Shown: piece after piece, positions 63,168-64,000 of the stretch | How positions within the stretch are numbered: position 1 is the stretch's first letter | Layout: every line of letters begins with the position of its first letter | From: COE1 sp036310845 | GTDB lineage: Bacteria; Bacillota; Clostridia; Lachnospirales; Lachnospiraceae | Length of the DNA stretch: 64,000 nt | Assembly: GCA_036310845.1 (NCBI GenBank) | Contig: JAXJRB010000058.1 | Coordinates: forward strand, 58,354 to 122,353 | Reading direction: 5' to 3' | Made by a program: the position numbers and the translations under genes | The notes under the pieces: model-generated | What the model was told of the DNA's origin: nothing | What the model saw: only the letters and a program-made list of their open reading frames with translations | Database searches by the model: none

Positions 63168-63307
63168 AGCATATCACAATATATTTGTGTTTTCAATGCT
63201 AGCTCTTTTTTTCAAATATACGTTTTTAAATACCTATGTGCAGTAACAAAATACTATTTATAGGTTATACATAGAATTTTCTCTACGTTACAGCAAATTC
63301 TTATTAT

Positions 63308-63564
63308 GATTAAGGTGTCAAAAGGTGGTATATAAATTATCCTAAGGCAAAATGCACAAAAAATATAAACGCAAACAACTGCAACGCGCTGACGAACGAA
63401 CCAATAACTACGACTAAAGCCTCTCAGCAAAGGCTTCGAGTCTAGTCTCCATAACTGGTGGATTTTGTCAGTCGCTAAAAGCGCAGTTTGAAACGTTTGC
63501 TTATTATATATTTTTGTGCAAATTGCCATACTACATTCTAAATACCACCTTTTGACACCTTAAT
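63308..63564. mobile_element. 257-bp MITE-like element with 23-bp inverted repeats
   Basis: The ends are a perfect 23-bp inverted repeat: ATTAAGGTGTCAAAAGG... at 63309-63331 and its complement at 63542-63564. CTTATTAT occurs directly before (63300-63307) and after (63565-63572), consistent with an 8-bp target duplication. The interior carries no credible gene and has a hairpin around 63415-63435 (AAAGCCTCTCAGCAAAGGCTT). It occupies most of the 492-nt gap between metY and tRNA-Val, next to the rRNA operon terminator. The parent transposase family is not identified. Confidence 0.85.
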
Positions 63565-63578
63565 CTTATTATTAAAAA

Positions 63579-63599
63579 AAGCATCATATTTTGATGCTT
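63579..63599 (-). terminator. rRNA/tRNA operon terminator
   Basis: AAGCATCA (63579-63586) pairs with TGATGCTT (63592-63599). On the minus strand the hairpin ends in TTTTTTT. Confidence 0.9.
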
Positions 63600-63609
63600 A
63601 AATTAAAAA

Positions 63610-63682
63610 TGGGACCTACAGGGCTCGAACCTGTGACCCTCTGCTTGTAAGGCAGATGCTCTCCCAGCTGAGCTAAGATCCC
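63610..63682 (-). tRNA. tRNA-Val (anticodon TAC)
   Basis: A 73-nt cloverleaf: acceptor GGGATCT, D arm with AGCTGGGAGAGC, anticodon loop CTTACAA and T arm with GGTTCGAGCC. CCA is not encoded. It is the last tRNA before the operon terminator. Confidence 0.95.
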
Positions 63683-63714
63683 ATGAACATAAATATAAAT
63701 ATTTAATTTATAAA

Positions 63715-63788
63715 CGACCCAGAAGGGACTCGAACCCTCGACCTCCGCCGTGACAGGGCGGCGCTCTAACCAACTGAGCCACTAGGCC
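63715..63788 (-). tRNA. tRNA-Asp (anticodon GTC)
   Basis: A 74-nt cloverleaf with acceptor GGCCTAG/CTGGGTC (wobble pairs), anticodon loop CTGTCAC and a T arm with GGTTCGAGTCC. CCA is not encoded. Confidence 0.95.
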
Positions 63789-63792
63789 GTAA

Positions 63793-63864
63793 TGACTCCA
63801 ACGGGAATCGAACCCGTGTTACCGCCGTGAAAGGGCGATGTCTTAACCGCTTGACCATGGAGCC
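63793..63864 (-). tRNA. tRNA-Glu (anticodon TTC)
   Basis: A 72-nt cloverleaf with acceptor GGCTCCA/TGGAGTC, anticodon loop CTTTCAC and a T arm with GGTTCGATTCC. It lies about 96 nt downstream of the 23S end and 4 nt before tRNA-Asp. Confidence 0.95.
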
Positions 63865-63960
63865 AAAATATTAATATTGAAGTATTCCTTCAAAACCGAA
63901 CACACAAATCTTTATCAAACATTTTACTTCCGTTCTTAACAATTCTTCATTTACCTTCCA

Positions 63961-64000
63961 GGATAAGCCCTCGACCTATTAGTGACATTCAGCTTAATGC
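63961..64000 (-). rRNA. 23S rRNA, 3' end (partial)
   Basis: On the minus strand the last 40 nt contain CACTAATAGGTCGAGGGCTT, the conserved 3' terminus of bacterial 23S rRNA. The rest lies outside the window. The exact mature end near 63960 is approximate. Confidence 0.88.

Noticed and set aside
63118..63307. SAM riboswitch or T-box upstream of metY
   Set aside because: The promoter lies about 23 nt from the start codon, leaving no leader, and no S-box or T-box motifs are visible.
1..64000. CRISPR arrays, toxin-antitoxin pairs and defence islands
   Set aside because: No regularly spaced direct repeats, no cas-like genes and no small gene pairs of toxin-antitoxin type were found on either strand.

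Overview
The window looks like chromosomal core DNA of a low-GC, spore-forming anaerobic Firmicute, most likely a Lachnospiraceae-type clostridium. The base composition is AT-rich. The sporulation-associated genes yqfC, yqfD, a SpoVB-like flippase, spoIIIE and tepA are present. So are a Min system with MinE, the electron-bifurcating pair nfnAB, formate-tetrahydrofolate ligase, and a divergent lexA/yneA pair. The family-level assignment is inference from gene content and order; only about 40 nt of 23S rRNA are present. I see no prophage, CRISPR array, toxin-antitoxin or defence locus.

Layout. (1) 1-8.0 kb: the end of rsfS (+), lexA (-) and yneA (+) around a cluster of LexA boxes, a Xer-type recombinase coupled to a TtcA-like tRNA thiolase, an AI-2E-family transporter (+), a 5'-truncated FUSC-family gene, and a coupled SDR/cytidylate-kinase-like pair. 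(2) 8.4-14.4 kb: rluD-lspA-aroB, then sepF, yggS, an HlyD-like adaptor and an orphan P-loop protein. (3) 14.6-25.0 kb: an envelope and division operon read radC-mreB-mreC-mreD-PBP2-minC-minD-minE-rodA-mgsA-dac. (4) 25.1-35.6 kb: a PLP lyase, then mutS-mutL-miaA, a SulP transporter and miaB. (5) 35.8-43.7 kb: a secreted protein, the proline module proB/UPF0291/5-FTHF cyclo-ligase/proA, two FAD flavoproteins and a BofC-like protein. (6) 43.8-50.5 kb: a SpoVB/MurJ-like flippase, then yqfC-yqfD-phoH-yqfF-ybeY, and rlmH. (7) 50.8-63.1 kb: zinc-ribbon membrane proteins, nfnAB, fhs, spoIIIE with tepA, and metY. (8) 63.3-64 kb: a 257-bp MITE beside the terminator of an rRNA operon whose 3' end is 23S-tRNA-Glu-Asp-Val.

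Nearly every gene, including the rRNA operon, is on the minus strand. Highly expressed operons usually follow the replication fork, so replication probably runs from high to low coordinates here (inference).

The most unusual content is non-coding. One family is a hairpin-rich repeat of about 70-95 bp that abuts rho-independent terminators, with four recognisable copies. A second is the MITE with 23-bp perfect inverted repeats and an apparent 8-bp target duplication; a relative of its core lies about 55 kb away. A third is a short palindromic repeat found twice. In proteins, the notable points are an MgsA with Asp-to-Glu changes at two active-site positions, a YqfF/PgpH homologue with a degenerate HD dyad and no extracellular domain, a truncated FUSC gene, and a PBP2 with a linker insert of about 240 residues.
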